A stretch of DNA of 64,000 nucleotides from Bradyrhizobium glycinis (GCF_016031655.1 NZ_JACCHQ010000012.1:37501-101500), one strand, 5' to 3'; numbered from the stretch's first letter, positions 7,796 through 17,055 are shown. Translations and numbers: made by a program. Notes: generated by a model not told the origin, from the sequence alone.

Positions 7796-8614
7796 TCAGC
7801 TCGCCAGAAAATCCAGCACCACTTCGGAATATTTCTGTGGCGCCTGCTCGAACATTGGATGCGTTGCATTCGGGATGATCGCCGTCTTGGAATCGGGCAC
7901 ATGCGCCGCGAGCGCATGCAGCACTTTCGGCAGCAGGCCCTTGGTCCGCGCGCCCAGGATGAACAGCGTCGGCATCTTGATCGCCTCCGCATCCGCCCTG
8001 GAGAACGGCGGGCGGTTGTCGCGAACCTGGCCGATCAGGGTATAGGCGTTGTCGCGCAGGTTCTGCTTGACCATCGCCGGCAGCCGCGGCCAGGTGCCGG
8101 GGCCTTCCAGCGTATCGACGAAGACGGCAAGGCCGCCGTCGACATCGCCGGCCGCGATCTTCTCGGCCGAGGCCGTGAAGCGTGCCAGCAGCGGCGAGGG
8201 GCCGCCGACGTAATCAGGATCAAGGCTGGCATCGAGCTCGCCCCCAGGCTCGGCCAGGATCAGCCGGCGCAAGAGATCGGGCCGCTGCTGCGCCACGCGG
8301 AAGCAGATGTGCCCGCCGCGGGAGTGGCCCATCAGGTCGACTGGCCCGAGATCGAGCTTGTCGATGAAGGCGATGACGTCGCTGACATGCTGCGCGATCG
8401 AATAGGTGTCACTGAGGCCGTCCCAGCGCTCCGGGAAGAAGTGCCGCAGGCTGACGGCGATCACCCGGTGCCGCTGCGTCAGCGGCCCCAGCACGCAGCC
8501 CCAGACGCGAAAGTCATTCAGCGATCCATGCACGCAGACCAGAGGCGGACGGTTCCTGTCTTCGCCCACGTCGAGATAGGGCATGTCGTAACCGTTGACG
8601 TGGAGGCTCTGCAT
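7796..8614 (-). CDS. Alpha/beta hydrolase (tandem paralogue 1)
   Basis: A 272-aa alpha/beta hydrolase, first gene of a two-gene unit with its paralogue. Motifs are VCVHGSLND (oxyanion), GHSRGG (nucleophile Ser) and NATHPMFEQAP (catalytic His). The start is taken at the ATG giving MQSLHVNGYDM because the paralogue begins the same way; a frame open much further upstream overlaps the divergent methyltransferase gene and is not used. Conserved segments such as VIAVSLRHFFPE in both copies suggest a common substrate class. No neighbouring pathway identifies it. Confidence 0.8.
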   Translation of the reverse strand: MQSLHVNGYDMPYLDVGEDRNRPPLVCVHGSLNDFRVWGCVLGPLTQRHRVIAVSLRHFFPERWDGLSDTYSIAQHVSDVIAFIDKLDLGPVDLMGHSRGGHICFRVAQQRPDLLRRLILAEPGGELDASLDPDYVGGPSPLLARFTASAEKIAAGDVDGGLAVFVDTLEGPGTWPRLPAMVKQNLRDNAYTLIGQVRDNRPPFSRADAEAIKMPTLFILGARTKGLLPKVLHALAAHVPDSKTAIIPNATHPMFEQAPQKYSEVVLDFLAS

Positions 8615-8749
8615 GATGGACTCGCGGGAGAGAATCGGAACGGCTGTGCAAGATTCCCGGAAACCGGGTGGATCGCAACTATTTCCAAGCCTAGATTTGG
8701 CGCGAGAAGAAAGTGCGGCCTGCAACGAAAGCAAGCCAGGAACCAAGCC

Positions 8750-9292
8750 ATGACCGACCAGCATTTTGCCCTGTTCGACACCAGGATCGGCCTGTGCGCC
8801 ATCGCCTGGGGCCCGCGCGGCATCAACGGCACGCAATTGCCGATGGGCGGCGAGCAGAAGATCCGCACCCGCATCAGCCAGCGCCATGCCGACGCGCTCG
8901 AGACCGAGCCGACCGCCGAGGTGCGAGAGGCGATCGACCGCATGACAAAGCTGCTCGCGGGCGAGCCGGACGATCTCACCGACATCCCGCTCGACCTCGA
9001 CGGCGTGCCCGAGTTCAATCGCAGCGTCTACCAGATCGCCCGCACCATTCCGCCCGGCAAGACCATCACCTATGGCGACATCGCAAAACAGCTCGGCGGC
9101 GTCCAGCTGTCGCGCGACGTCGGCCAGGCGCTCGGTCGCAATCCGTGCCCGATCGTCGTGCCCTGCCATCGCGTGCTGGCGGCCGGCAACAAGCCCGGCG
9201 GCTTCTCGGCCAATGGCGGCGTGGTCACGAAGCTGAAGATGCTCGAGATCGAAGGCGCGCTGGTGAACCACACGCCGAGCTTGTTTGATTGA
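8750..9292 (+). CDS. ogt: Methylated-DNA--protein-cysteine S-methyltransferase (Ogt type)
   Basis: A 180-aa DNA repair protein that removes O6-alkyl groups from guanine by transfer to its own cysteine. The acceptor is Cys139 in IVVPCHRV. The preceding PGKTITYGDIAKQLGG helix-turn-helix and the later NGGVVTKLKMLEIEGA loop are the usual DNA-binding parts. The length matches the single-domain Ogt/MGMT type without the Ada regulatory domain. NPCPIVVPCHRV has Cys at a position that is more often Ile or Leu. It is transcribed alone, divergent from the hydrolase pair; its start ATG follows a weak ribosome site. Confidence 0.9.
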   Translation: MTDQHFALFDTRIGLCAIAWGPRGINGTQLPMGGEQKIRTRISQRHADALETEPTAEVREAIDRMTKLLAGEPDDLTDIPLDLDGVPEFNRSVYQIARTIPPGKTITYGDIAKQLGGVQLSRDVGQALGRNPCPIVVPCHRVLAAGNKPGGFSANGGVVTKLKMLEIEGALVNHTPSLFD

Positions 9293-9303
9293 CGCGCCTG
9301 CCA

Positions 9304-9450
9304 CCCTGCCCTGGAGGGCGAGGGTCGGCGCGTAGCGCCGGGGTGGGGTGATCTCTCCACGCGGGCAGTGCTTGTGTGGATAGATCACCCCACCCCGCTG
9401 CGCACTCCGCTTCGCTTCATGCTCAGCGACCCTCCCCCTCCGGGGGAGGG
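9304..9450. repeat. Intergenic palindromic repeat, family E (copy 1)
   Basis: Begins CCCTGCCCTGGAGGGCGAGGGTC and ends CCCTCCGGGGGAGGG, with the inner pair GGGGTGGGGTGATCTC and GATCACCCCACCCC. It fills the gap between two convergent genes and may act as a transcription end. Confidence 0.7.
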
Positions 9451-9460
9451 TAAGAGCGCC

Positions 9461-11005
9461 CTAAATCTTCGCCGCCGTCTTCGGCCAGTACCGATCGCGC
9501 AAATGCCGCTTCACCAGCTTGCCGGTGGGCGTGCGCGGCAGCTCGGCTTCGAAATCGATCGAGCGCGGGCACTTGATGGCGGAGAGGCGGCTCTTGCAAA
9601 AGGCGATCAAATCGGCCTCGAGCGCCTTGCCGGCACGGCTCATCGCGTGCGGCTGCACCACCGCCTTGACCTCTTCGCCCATCTCCTCGTTCGGCACGCC
9701 GAACACGGCGACGTCGGCGACCTCGGGGTGGGTGATCAGCACGTCCTCCGTCTCCTGCGGATAGATGTTCACCCCGCCGGAGATGATCATGTAGGACTTG
9801 CGGTCGGTGAGATAGAGGAAGCCGTCCTTATCGAGATAGCCGACATCGCCGAGCGTCGACCATCCCCTGGCGTTGTAGGCCTTCTTCGTCTTCTCGGGAT
9901 CATTGTGATAGGTGAAGGCGGGCGCGTCGGCGAAGTAGACGGTGCCGATCTCGCCGACCGGCAGCTCCTCGTCGTTCTCGTCCAGGATCTTGATCTTGCC
10001 GACCACGGCACGGCCGACGCTGCCGCGATGCGCCAGCCATTCTTTCGAGTTGCAGACGGTGACGCCGTTGCCTTCCGAGCCGGCATAATACTCGATCAGG
10101 ATCGGCCCCCACCATTCGATCATCTTCGCCTTGACGTCGACCGGGCAGGGCGCGGCGGCGTGGATCGCGCCCTTCAGGCTGGAAACGTCGTACTTGGCGC
10201 GCACCTCGTCCGGCAGCTTTAGCATGCGCACGAACATGGTCGGCACCAGCTGCGATTGCGTCACCTTGTACTTCTCGACCAGCTTCAAGAACTCTTCGGC
10301 GTCAAAGTGCTCCATGATGATTGAGGTGCCGCCGAGCACGATCGCCATCATGTTGAAGCGCAGGGGCGCCGCGTGATAGAGCGGCGCCGGTGACAGATAG
10401 GTGCTCTCCGCATTCATGCCGCACATGTCGGCGCAGAGCACGCGCAGGAAGGCGTTCGGCACGTCGATCCTGTTGCCTTCAAAAGCCTTCTTGATTCCCT
10501 TGGGCCGTCCGGTAGTGCCGGATGAATAGAGCATATCGTAGCCGGCGACCTCGTCGGCAATCGGCGTGGTCGGTTGCGCGGCGGCTTCCTTGTCGTAGGA
10601 GCGGAAGCCGGGCCGTGGGTCGTCCATCATGTAGAAGATCGGCTCGCCGGGTGCGCCCTTGATCAGGCCCTTGATCTGGTCGGCGCATTTCGGCGTGGTG
10701 ATCACGACCTTGGCGCCGCAATCGGCGATGATGTAGTCGATCTCGTCCTGCTTCAGGTAGCGGCTGATCGCGGTGTAATAGAGCCCGCTGCGTTGTGCCG
10801 CCCAGCAGAGCTCCATGAAGGCGAGCCGGTTCTCCATCAACAGCGCAATGTGGTCGCCGGCCTTGAGGCCAAGCGAGCGGAACAGCTGCGCGCCCTGGTT
10901 CGAGAGTTCGTCGAGCTCGCGATAGGTGATCGCCTTGCCGGTCCCGGCCATCCGGTAGGCGATCTTGTCGGGCGTCGTCTTTGCGTGGATGGAGGGGTGG
11001 GTCAT
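9461..11005 (-). CDS. AMP-dependent acyl-CoA synthetase (FadD-like)
   Basis: A 514-aa ligase of the ANL superfamily that would activate a carboxylic acid as acyl-AMP and then acyl-CoA. The phosphate loop is YSSGTTGRPKGIKK at about 161-174. The adenine-binding YYAGSEGNG is around 295. The TLGDVGYLDKDGFLYLTDRKSYMIISGG core follows at about 382, and the C-terminal catalytic Lys is in PRTPTGKLVKR at about 500. The start is set at the ATG giving MTHPSIHAK; the frame upstream lies in a repeat. It is followed on the same strand by nothing and preceded by a thiolase, in an acyl-CoA degradation island. A medium or long, possibly branched, acyl substrate is inferred. Confidence 0.85.
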   Translation of the reverse strand: MTHPSIHAKTTPDKIAYRMAGTGKAITYRELDELSNQGAQLFRSLGLKAGDHIALLMENRLAFMELCWAAQRSGLYYTAISRYLKQDEIDYIIADCGAKVVITTPKCADQIKGLIKGAPGEPIFYMMDDPRPGFRSYDKEAAAQPTTPIADEVAGYDMLYSSGTTGRPKGIKKAFEGNRIDVPNAFLRVLCADMCGMNAESTYLSPAPLYHAAPLRFNMMAIVLGGTSIIMEHFDAEEFLKLVEKYKVTQSQLVPTMFVRMLKLPDEVRAKYDVSSLKGAIHAAAPCPVDVKAKMIEWWGPILIEYYAGSEGNGVTVCNSKEWLAHRGSVGRAVVGKIKILDENDEELPVGEIGTVYFADAPAFTYHNDPEKTKKAYNARGWSTLGDVGYLDKDGFLYLTDRKSYMIISGGVNIYPQETEDVLITHPEVADVAVFGVPNEEMGEEVKAVVQPHAMSRAGKALEADLIAFCKSRLSAIKCPRSIDFEAELPRTPTGKLVKRHLRDRYWPKTAAKI

Positions 11006-11032
11006 AAGCGCAAGTCCCGAGGCAAACGAGAT

Positions 11033-11174
11033 GTCGTCCCCGCGAAGGCGGGGACCCATAACCAAAGGGCGTGGTCGTTGAAACGAGATGGAGCTCCGGC
11101 GCAGCATAACCACAGCCTCCTGTGGTTATGGGTCCCGGATCGGCGCGCGCTTGAGGCGCGCTTGTCCGGGACGA
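11033..11174. repeat. Intergenic palindromic repeat, family G (copy 1)
   Basis: Starts GTCGTCCCCGCGAAGGCGGG and ends TTGTCCGGGACGA, with inner arms GGGACCCATAACC and GGTTATGGGTCCC. It separates the thiolase stop from the acyl-CoA ligase start. Confidence 0.65.
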
Positions 11175-11195
11175 TACTGTTTGTGTGGCCGCGAC

Positions 11196-12368
11196 TTACA
11201 GCCGTTCCACGATCGTCACGTTGGCCATGCCGCCGCCCTCGCACATGGTCTGCAGGCCGTAGCGCTTGCCGCGCTGGTGCAGGGCGTGGATCAGCGTGGT
11301 CATCAGCTTGGTGCCGGAGCCGCCGAGCGGATGGCCGAGCGCGATGGCGCCGCCGTTGACATTGAGACGCTCCGGATCGGCGCCGGTGGTCTTCAGCCAG
11401 GCGGTCGGCACCGAGGCGAAGGCCTCGTTGACCTCGAACAGGTCGATGTCGTCGATCTTCATGCCGGCCTTCTCCAGCGCGCGCTTGGTGGCGTGCAAGG
11501 GTGCATCGAGCATGATCACGGGATCGCCGCCCATCATGGTCATGTGGTGGATGCGGGCGAGCGGCTTGACGCCGAGCTGCTTCAGGCCCTTCTCGTTCAC
11601 CACCATGACGCCGGAGGCACCGTCGCAGATCTGGCTGGCGCTGGCCGCGGTGAGCTTGCCGTTCTCGGCGATCAACTTGACGCCTTTGATGCCGTCGAGC
11701 GTGACATCGAAGCGGATTCCTTCGTCGATGTGGTGGGTGTCCTTCGAGCCGTCGGCGCGGGTGATGTCGAGCGGCACGATCTCCTTCTTGAAGTGACCTC
11801 CTTGCGTCGCCGCGATCGCGCGCTGATGGCTCTGGTAAGAATATTCGTCGAGCTCATCCTTGGAGAGACCGTACTTTTCGGCCATCATCTCCGCGCCCGT
11901 GAACTGGCTGAATACGATGTTCGGATACTTCTTCTCGATGCCCGGGCTCTTGTAATTGCCAAAGCCGTTCTTGGCCGGCAGCTGCGACGACAGGCCCATC
12001 GGCACCCGCGTCATCGACTCCACGCCGGCGGCGATCACGACGTCCATCGCACCCGACATCACCGCCTGCGCGGCGAAGTGCAGCGCCTGCTGCGAGGAGC
12101 CGCACTGGCGGTCGATCGAGGTGCCCGGCACGCTTTCCGGCAGCTTCGAGGCCATCACCGCATTGCGCGCGACATTGTTGGACTGCTCGCCGACCTGCAT
12201 GACGCAGCCCATGATCACGTCCTCGACCTGGGCCGGGTCGACCTTGGTGCGGTCGACCAGCTCGTCCAGCACCTTCGCGGCGAGATCGGCCGGATGCCAG
12301 CCGGCGAGGCGGCCCCCCTTGCGCCCGCCGGCGGTACGCGCAGCGGCGACGATGTAAGCCTCGGCCAT
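11196..12368 (-). CDS. Acetyl-CoA acyltransferase (thiolase family)
   Basis: A 390-aa degradative-type thiolase, cleaving 3-ketoacyl-CoA with CoA to shorten the chain by an acetyl unit. The acyl-accepting Cys89 is in DRQCGSSQQALHFAA; the other catalytic residues are in GHPLGGSGTKL (His) and MCEGGGMANVTIVERL (Cys). I chose the ATG at 12368 because GGGAGAG sits just upstream; an in-frame ATG five codons earlier has no ribosome site. It is divergent from a TetR gene with a palindrome between them, and lies in a cluster holding the other beta-oxidation activities. Confidence 0.9.
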   Translation of the reverse strand: MAEAYIVAAARTAGGRKGGRLAGWHPADLAAKVLDELVDRTKVDPAQVEDVIMGCVMQVGEQSNNVARNAVMASKLPESVPGTSIDRQCGSSQQALHFAAQAVMSGAMDVVIAAGVESMTRVPMGLSSQLPAKNGFGNYKSPGIEKKYPNIVFSQFTGAEMMAEKYGLSKDELDEYSYQSHQRAIAATQGGHFKKEIVPLDITRADGSKDTHHIDEGIRFDVTLDGIKGVKLIAENGKLTAASASQICDGASGVMVVNEKGLKQLGVKPLARIHHMTMMGGDPVIMLDAPLHATKRALEKAGMKIDDIDLFEVNEAFASVPTAWLKTTGADPERLNVNGGAIALGHPLGGSGTKLMTTLIHALHQRGKRYGLQTMCEGGGMANVTIVERL

Positions 12369-12436
12369 TTCGGTCTCTCCCATGATTGTTTTGGATTGGG
12401 TTGTCGGGGGCGGATTTAAGGGGTGGATCGTCGTTT

Positions 12437-12456
12437 AGTCAATCGATCAATTAACT
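12437..12456. promoter_or_regulatory. Imperfect 20-bp palindrome, candidate TetR operator
   Basis: AGTCAATCGATCAATTAACT is symmetric at 16 of 20 positions and AT-rich in a GC-rich setting. It lies between the divergent thiolase and TetR starts, where a repressor could control both. Confidence 0.5.
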
Positions 12457-12518
12457 CTTGTGATGAGGCGCTGCTTGCGCTTATCTGCGCCCGCTCCAGC
12501 GGCCGAACAGGGATCTCC

Positions 12519-13178
12519 GTGGCTACCAGCGTACCGAACAGGCTCCCCAGCGGGAAAAATTCCACGGCAGAGAAATTGCTGTTGGCCGCGAGCGAGCTGA
12601 TGATCGAGCGCTCCTCGATCGAGATCTCGCTCTCCGATATTGCGCAAAAGTCGGGCGCCAACGCCGCGCTGGTCAAATATCACTTCGGCAACAAGGACGG
12701 CCTGTTGCTGGCGCTGCTCGCCCGGGATGCTGCGACCGAGATGTCCAATCTCGAATATCTGCTGGCGCAGCCGATCACGTCGACGGCGAAGCTGAAGCTG
12801 CACATCGCCGGCATCATCCGCGCCTATCACCGGTTCCCCTATATGAACCGGCTGATCCACTATCTCTTGCACGAGACGAGCGCGAGCTCTGCCGACGAAG
12901 TCTCGAAATTCTTCGTTGCGCCGCTCTTGGACTTCCATCGCCGGCTGCTGGCTGAAGGCGTCAGCCGCGGCGAATTCCGCCAGACCGATCCGGTGCTGTT
13001 CTACACCAGCCTGATCGGCGCCTGCGATCATCTGTTCTTCGGCCGGCACGCGATGTCCCGCGCGACCGGCATCGGCCCGGTCACCGACGATGTCTGCCGG
13101 CAATACATCAAGCACATGGAAACGCTGATCTGCGGCGGCATCCTCGCGCAAGCCGAGGAAGCCGCTGCGGCCGGATAG
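12519..13178 (+). CDS. TetR-family transcriptional regulator of the acyl-CoA cluster
   Basis: A 219-aa regulator. The N-terminal helix-turn-helix runs about residues 15-60 (AEKLLLAASELM, SLSDIAQKSGANAALVKYHFGNKDGLLLALL), followed by an all-helical ligand domain. I place the start at a GTG with GGGA upstream, not at the in-frame ATG at 12423. The earlier start adds 32 residues unlike the family and would put the palindrome at 12437-12456 inside the gene. TetR regulators beside beta-oxidation genes usually sense an acyl-CoA; here the target set would be the thiolase and ligase on the left and the SDR, hydratase and dehydrogenases on the right. Confidence 0.8.
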   Translation: MATSVPNRLPSGKNSTAEKLLLAASELMIERSSIEISLSDIAQKSGANAALVKYHFGNKDGLLLALLARDAATEMSNLEYLLAQPITSTAKLKLHIAGIIRAYHRFPYMNRLIHYLLHETSASSADEVSKFFVAPLLDFHRRLLAEGVSRGEFRQTDPVLFYTSLIGACDHLFFGRHAMSRATGIGPVTDDVCRQYIKHMETLICGGILAQAEEAAAAG

Positions 13179-13233
13179 TCCGGCCAACAGTTCACAAGTC
13201 TAGAGAAGAAACGCTCAAGGAAAGGTACAAGCG

Positions 13234-13992
13234 ATGCAGTTGAAAGACGTAGCCGTTCTCATCACCGGCGGTGGCTCGGGCCTTGGTGCCGCGACCGCCC
13301 GCGCCATGGCCGCCAAGGGCGCCAAGATCGGCGTGATCGATCAGAGCAAGGAAAACGCCGAGAAGGTCGCCGCCGAAGTGAGCGGCGTCGCGCTGCACGC
13401 CGACGTCACCAGCGAGGAGCAGATCAAGGCTGCGATTGCCAAAGCGGAAGCCGCACACGGCGTCGCCCGCGTGCTGATGAACTGCGCCGGCATCGGCGGC
13501 TCGCAGCGCATCGTCGGCCGCGACGGCGTCTATCCGCTCGAAAAGTTCGCGCGCATCATCAACGTCAATCTGATCGGCACGTTCAACTGCCTGCGTCTGT
13601 TCGCCGAGCGCCTCGTCACTGCGGAGCCCATCGGCGAAGAGCGCGGCGTCATCATCAACACCGCCTCGGTTGCAGCTTACGAAGGCCAGATCGGCCAGAT
13701 CGCCTATTCGGCATCGAAGGGCGGCGTCGTCGGCCTCACGCTTCCCGCTGCGCGCGATCTCGCCAGCCAGAAGATCCGCGTCAACACCATCGCGCCCGGC
13801 CTGTTCTTCACGCCGCTCTTGATGGGTCTGAACGAAGAGGCTCGCAAGAGCCTGGGCGCCCAGGTGCCGCATCCCTCGCGGCTCGGTGACGCCGCCGAAT
13901 ACGGCATGCTCGCGGTGCACATCGTCGAGAACCCGATGCTGAACGGCGAGACCATCCGCCTCGACGGTGCCATCCGCATGGCGCCAAGGTAA
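13234..13992 (+). CDS. SDR, 3-hydroxyacyl-CoA dehydrogenase type II-like
   Basis: A 252-aa short-chain dehydrogenase. The NAD site is TGGGSGLG at about 11-18, NCAG lies near 86, and the catalytic YSASKGG has Tyr at about 154 and Lys at 158, with Ser upstream in NTASVAAYEGQIGQ. The wording and length resemble HSD17B10-type 3-hydroxyacyl-CoA dehydrogenase, which oxidises branched or ring-bearing 3-hydroxyacyl-CoA to the 3-keto form; this fits the neighbouring thiolase and enoyl-CoA hydratase. The ribosome site GGAAAGG precedes the ATG. It lies 55 bp after the TetR gene. Confidence 0.85.
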   Translation: MQLKDVAVLITGGGSGLGAATARAMAAKGAKIGVIDQSKENAEKVAAEVSGVALHADVTSEEQIKAAIAKAEAAHGVARVLMNCAGIGGSQRIVGRDGVYPLEKFARIINVNLIGTFNCLRLFAERLVTAEPIGEERGVIINTASVAAYEGQIGQIAYSASKGGVVGLTLPAARDLASQKIRVNTIAPGLFFTPLLMGLNEEARKSLGAQVPHPSRLGDAAEYGMLAVHIVENPMLNGETIRLDGAIRMAPR

Positions 13993-14006
13993 GACGCTTT
14001 TTTCGT

Positions 14007-14132
14007 TCTCCCCTTGTGGGAGAAGGTGGCGCGAAGCGCCGGATGAGGGGTCTCTATCCGCGGAGACAGACCCCTCACCCAAGTGAGTTCTTGGCTACCG
14101 ACGTGCATGCCCTCTCCCACAAGGGGAGAGGG
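14007..14132. repeat. Intergenic palindromic repeat, family D (copy 1)
   Basis: Starts TCTCCCCTTGTGGGAGAAGG and ends CCCACAAGGGGAGAGGG, with inner GATGAGGGGTCT and AGACCCCTCA. It sits between the SDR and enoyl-CoA hydratase genes of one operon, so it is transcribed. Confidence 0.75.
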
Positions 14133-14173
14133 CGCAATAACCGCCACTCTAAGAGCGGATGCAGGAGCGCCTC

Positions 14174-14980
14174 ATGTCCCAACCGCTGCTGATCGAGCAC
14201 AACGACGGCGTCGACCGGGTGACGCTCAACCGTCCCGAGCACCTCAACGCGCTCGATCCTGTGCTGATCGATGCGCTCAACGACTATTTCCAGTGCCGGC
14301 AGCGCAATCGCGACACGCGCGTTATCGTGCTTCGCGGCGCCGGCAAGAATTTTTGTGCCGGCCTCGATCTCAAGGCCGCGATGGCGCGCCGGGCCGGACA
14401 GCAGGAGCCACCCGGCGTCACGGAGTCCCTGGATTCGCAGCGCCGCATCGCCGACATCGTGATGCTGATGCGGCGCTGTCCGCAGCCGATCCTGGCGCTG
14501 GTGCAGGGTGCGGCCGCCGGCGGCGGCTTTGCGCTGGCGCTGGCCTCCGACATCCGCATCGCGACGAGATCGGCGCGGATGAATTGCGCCTTCATCAAGC
14601 TCGGGCTCGGCGGCTGCGACATCGGCACCAGCTATTTCCTGCCGCGCCTCGTCGGCGTCTCCGTCGCATCCGAGCTGATCCTCACCGGACGCTTCATCGG
14701 CGCCGAGCGCGCGCTTGCGGTCGGTCTCGTCTCGGAGGTCGTGGACGAGGACAAGCTCGATGACGCGGCGGAGCCTTACGTCGAGGCGATGATGACGGCC
14801 TCGCCCGTGGGCCTGCGGCTATCGAAGGAATGCCTCAACATGAGCGTCGATGCCGGCTCGCTGGAAGCTGCGATCGCGATGGAGGATCGCAACCAGGTCC
14901 TGTGCAGCCGCTCGGAAGAGTTTTCGGAAGGCATCAGGGCCTTCCTTGAGAAGCGAAAGCCTGTCTATATCAGGCGCTGA
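14174..14980 (+). CDS. Enoyl-CoA hydratase/isomerase family protein
   Basis: A 268-aa crotonase-fold protein that would hydrate a 2-enoyl-CoA. The oxyanion-hole segments are RGAGKNFCAGLDLKAAM (about 57-73) and VQGAAAGGGFALALASDIRIAT (about 110-131). One canonical catalytic Glu position is replaced by Gly/Cys in KLGLGGCDIGTSYFLPRLVG, so isomerase or other crotonase chemistry is possible. The start ATG has GGAG 6-7 nt upstream; an ATG five codons earlier is less well placed. The next gene, an acyl-CoA synthetase, follows after 43 bp. Confidence 0.85.
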   Translation: MSQPLLIEHNDGVDRVTLNRPEHLNALDPVLIDALNDYFQCRQRNRDTRVIVLRGAGKNFCAGLDLKAAMARRAGQQEPPGVTESLDSQRRIADIVMLMRRCPQPILALVQGAAAGGGFALALASDIRIATRSARMNCAFIKLGLGGCDIGTSYFLPRLVGVSVASELILTGRFIGAERALAVGLVSEVVDEDKLDDAAEPYVEAMMTASPVGLRLSKECLNMSVDAGSLEAAIAMEDRNQVLCSRSEEFSEGIRAFLEKRKPVYIRR

Positions 14981-15023
14981 ACCACGAAGATCCGCAAAGG
15001 ACAATAATTCCGGGAGACGCAAA

Positions 15024-16895
15024 ATGAGTGGAAGCGCGGCGGTGATGATGACGAAGCCCGCCTTTCGCAAGGTCCAGTGGCTCGCGCGCGACATCGAGGT
15101 CGAGCGCCGCGGCGATGGCACGCTGGTGCTGAAGTCACGCATTCCGCTGCAGCCTTATGAGAAGCACATCCCGGCCTCTCTGGCGAAATGGGCGAAGGAA
15201 GCACCCGAGCGCATCTGGCTGGCACAGCGCGGCGGCCCGAACCGCGAATGGCGCAAGGTGTCCTATGGGCAAGCCAAGCGCATCGTGGACGCGCTGACGC
15301 AAGGCTTGCTCAATCTTAAGCTCGACGGCCGGCCCGTCACGATCCTCTCCGGCAATTCGATCGAGCATGCGTTGATGACGCAGGCCGCGATGCAGGCGCG
15401 CGTCCCGGCAGCGCCGGTGTCGCCGGCCTACTCGTTGATGAGCCACGACCACGTCAAGCTGAAGTACCTGTTCGACCTGATCAAGCCGGCCGTACTGATG
15501 GTGCAGGACGGCCCGACCTTCGAGAAGGCGCTGAAGGCGCTCGACCTCGGCGGCGTGCCCGTCGTTCACGTCGCGCGGCCCTGCGAGGGCATCAAGAGCG
15601 TCAGCTTCGCCGAGCTCGCGGCAACCCCTGTCACGACCGATGTCGAGGCCTCGATCGCGAAGATCACGCCGCAGACCATCGGCAAGCTGCTGTTCACGTC
15701 GGGCTCGACCGGCATGCCCAAGGCCGTCATCAACACCCAGGAGATGATGTGCGCCAATGCGGCGATGATGATGCAGGTGCGGCCGCGCGATCCGAACGGG
15801 CCGATCCCGACCATGCTGGACTGGATGCCCTGGAACCACACCATGGGCGGCAATGCCGCGTTTCATCCGATCCTGGTCGACGGCGGCACGCTCTATATCG
15901 ACGACGGCCGCCCGATGCCGGGCCAGTTCGAGGAGACGCTGCGCAATCTGCGCGAAATCTCGCCGACCTATTACGCCAACGTGCCCGCCGGCTATGCCGC
16001 GCTCGCCGCCGCCATGGAGAAGGACGACGCGCTCTGCCGCTCCTTCTTCAAGAACCTCTCGATCATGGCCTACGGCGGTGCGCGGCTGCCCGACGATCTC
16101 TACGAGCGCATGCAGGCTCTCGCAGTGAAGACCACCGGCGAGCGGATCGTGTTCTATACCGGCTGGGGCTCGACTGAGACCGCGCCGACCTCGACCGGCA
16201 CCTATTGGGACACCGAGCGCGTCGGGCTGATCGGCCTGCCGTTCCCCGGCGTCGAGTTGAAGATGGTGCCCTGCGGCTCGAAGTACGAATTGCGCCTGCG
16301 CGGCGTCAACGTCACGCCCGGTTACTTTGGTCAGCCTGAGCTGACTAAAAAGATGTTCGACGAGGAAGGTTTTTACTGCATCGGCGATGCCGGAATCTTC
16401 GTCGACGATGCCGATCCGGTGCAAGGCATCATCTTTGCCGGCCGCGTGGTCGAAGACTTCAAGCTCACCACCGGCACATTCGTGCATGTCGGCTCGCTGC
16501 GGACCGATGCGATCGCAGCGGCAACGCCAGTCGTGCACGACGCGCTGGTCGCGGGTCAGGACCGTCCCTTCATCGGCCTCTTGGCGTGGCCGAACCTGCA
16601 CGCCTGCCGCCAACTGGTCGGCAATCCCGATTTGAGCTTTGCCGATGCGGTGAGGCATCCGGAAGTGGTCGCCTGCTTCAGGCGCGGCCTGGAAGCGCAT
16701 AACAAAGAATGCGAGGGCGCGAGCAGCCGGGTCATCGCACGCGCGATGCTGATGGTCGAGCCACCCTCGATCGATGGCAACGAGCTCACTGACAAGGGCT
16801 ACATCAACCAGCGCGCCGGCCTCGAACGCCGCGCGGCGCTGGTGGAGCGGCTCTATGCGGACAAGCCGGATGAAGATGTGATCGTGCAGCGATGA
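15024..16895 (+). CDS. Feruloyl-CoA synthase-like acyl-CoA ligase
   Basis: A 623-aa ANL-superfamily ligase. The phosphate loop is LFTSGSTGMPKAVINTQEMM at about 222-241, followed by TMLDWMPWNHTMGGNAAFHP and FYTGWGSTETAPTSTG. Its length and the N-terminal PLQPYEKHIPASLAKWAKEAPERIWLAQR block resemble the feruloyl-CoA synthase family rather than FadD. In that family the product is a hydroxycinnamoyl-CoA that a hydratase/lyase then shortens; a hydratase gene lies directly upstream. An aromatic or other bulky acid is therefore the likely substrate, but this is inference. The ATG has GGGAGA upstream; the longer open frame overlaps the hydratase gene. Confidence 0.8.
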   Translation: MSGSAAVMMTKPAFRKVQWLARDIEVERRGDGTLVLKSRIPLQPYEKHIPASLAKWAKEAPERIWLAQRGGPNREWRKVSYGQAKRIVDALTQGLLNLKLDGRPVTILSGNSIEHALMTQAAMQARVPAAPVSPAYSLMSHDHVKLKYLFDLIKPAVLMVQDGPTFEKALKALDLGGVPVVHVARPCEGIKSVSFAELAATPVTTDVEASIAKITPQTIGKLLFTSGSTGMPKAVINTQEMMCANAAMMMQVRPRDPNGPIPTMLDWMPWNHTMGGNAAFHPILVDGGTLYIDDGRPMPGQFEETLRNLREISPTYYANVPAGYAALAAAMEKDDALCRSFFKNLSIMAYGGARLPDDLYERMQALAVKTTGERIVFYTGWGSTETAPTSTGTYWDTERVGLIGLPFPGVELKMVPCGSKYELRLRGVNVTPGYFGQPELTKKMFDEEGFYCIGDAGIFVDDADPVQGIIFAGRVVEDFKLTTGTFVHVGSLRTDAIAAATPVVHDALVAGQDRPFIGLLAWPNLHACRQLVGNPDLSFADAVRHPEVVACFRRGLEAHNKECEGASSRVIARAMLMVEPPSIDGNELTDKGYINQRAGLERRAALVERLYADKPDEDVIVQR

Positions 16896-16914
16896 AGCCC
16901 ATCTCTCTCCATTT

Positions 16915-17016
16915 GTCATTCCGGGGCGCGCGGAGCGCGAACCCGGAATCCATCGGGCCGCATGCGCGTGGCGAAATGGATTCCGGGTTCGCCGCTGCGC
17001 GACGCCCCGGAATGAC
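16915..17016. repeat. Intergenic palindromic repeat, family A (copy 2)
   Basis: Bounded by GTCATTCCGGGGCGCGC and GACGCCCCGGAATGAC, with inner GGAATCCAT and ATGGATTCC arms. It lies between the CoA ligase and the first acyl-CoA dehydrogenase. Confidence 0.85.
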
Positions 17017-17055
17017 GGCATCAATACAAAGCGACAAATAAAAGGTAAGCCCGCC

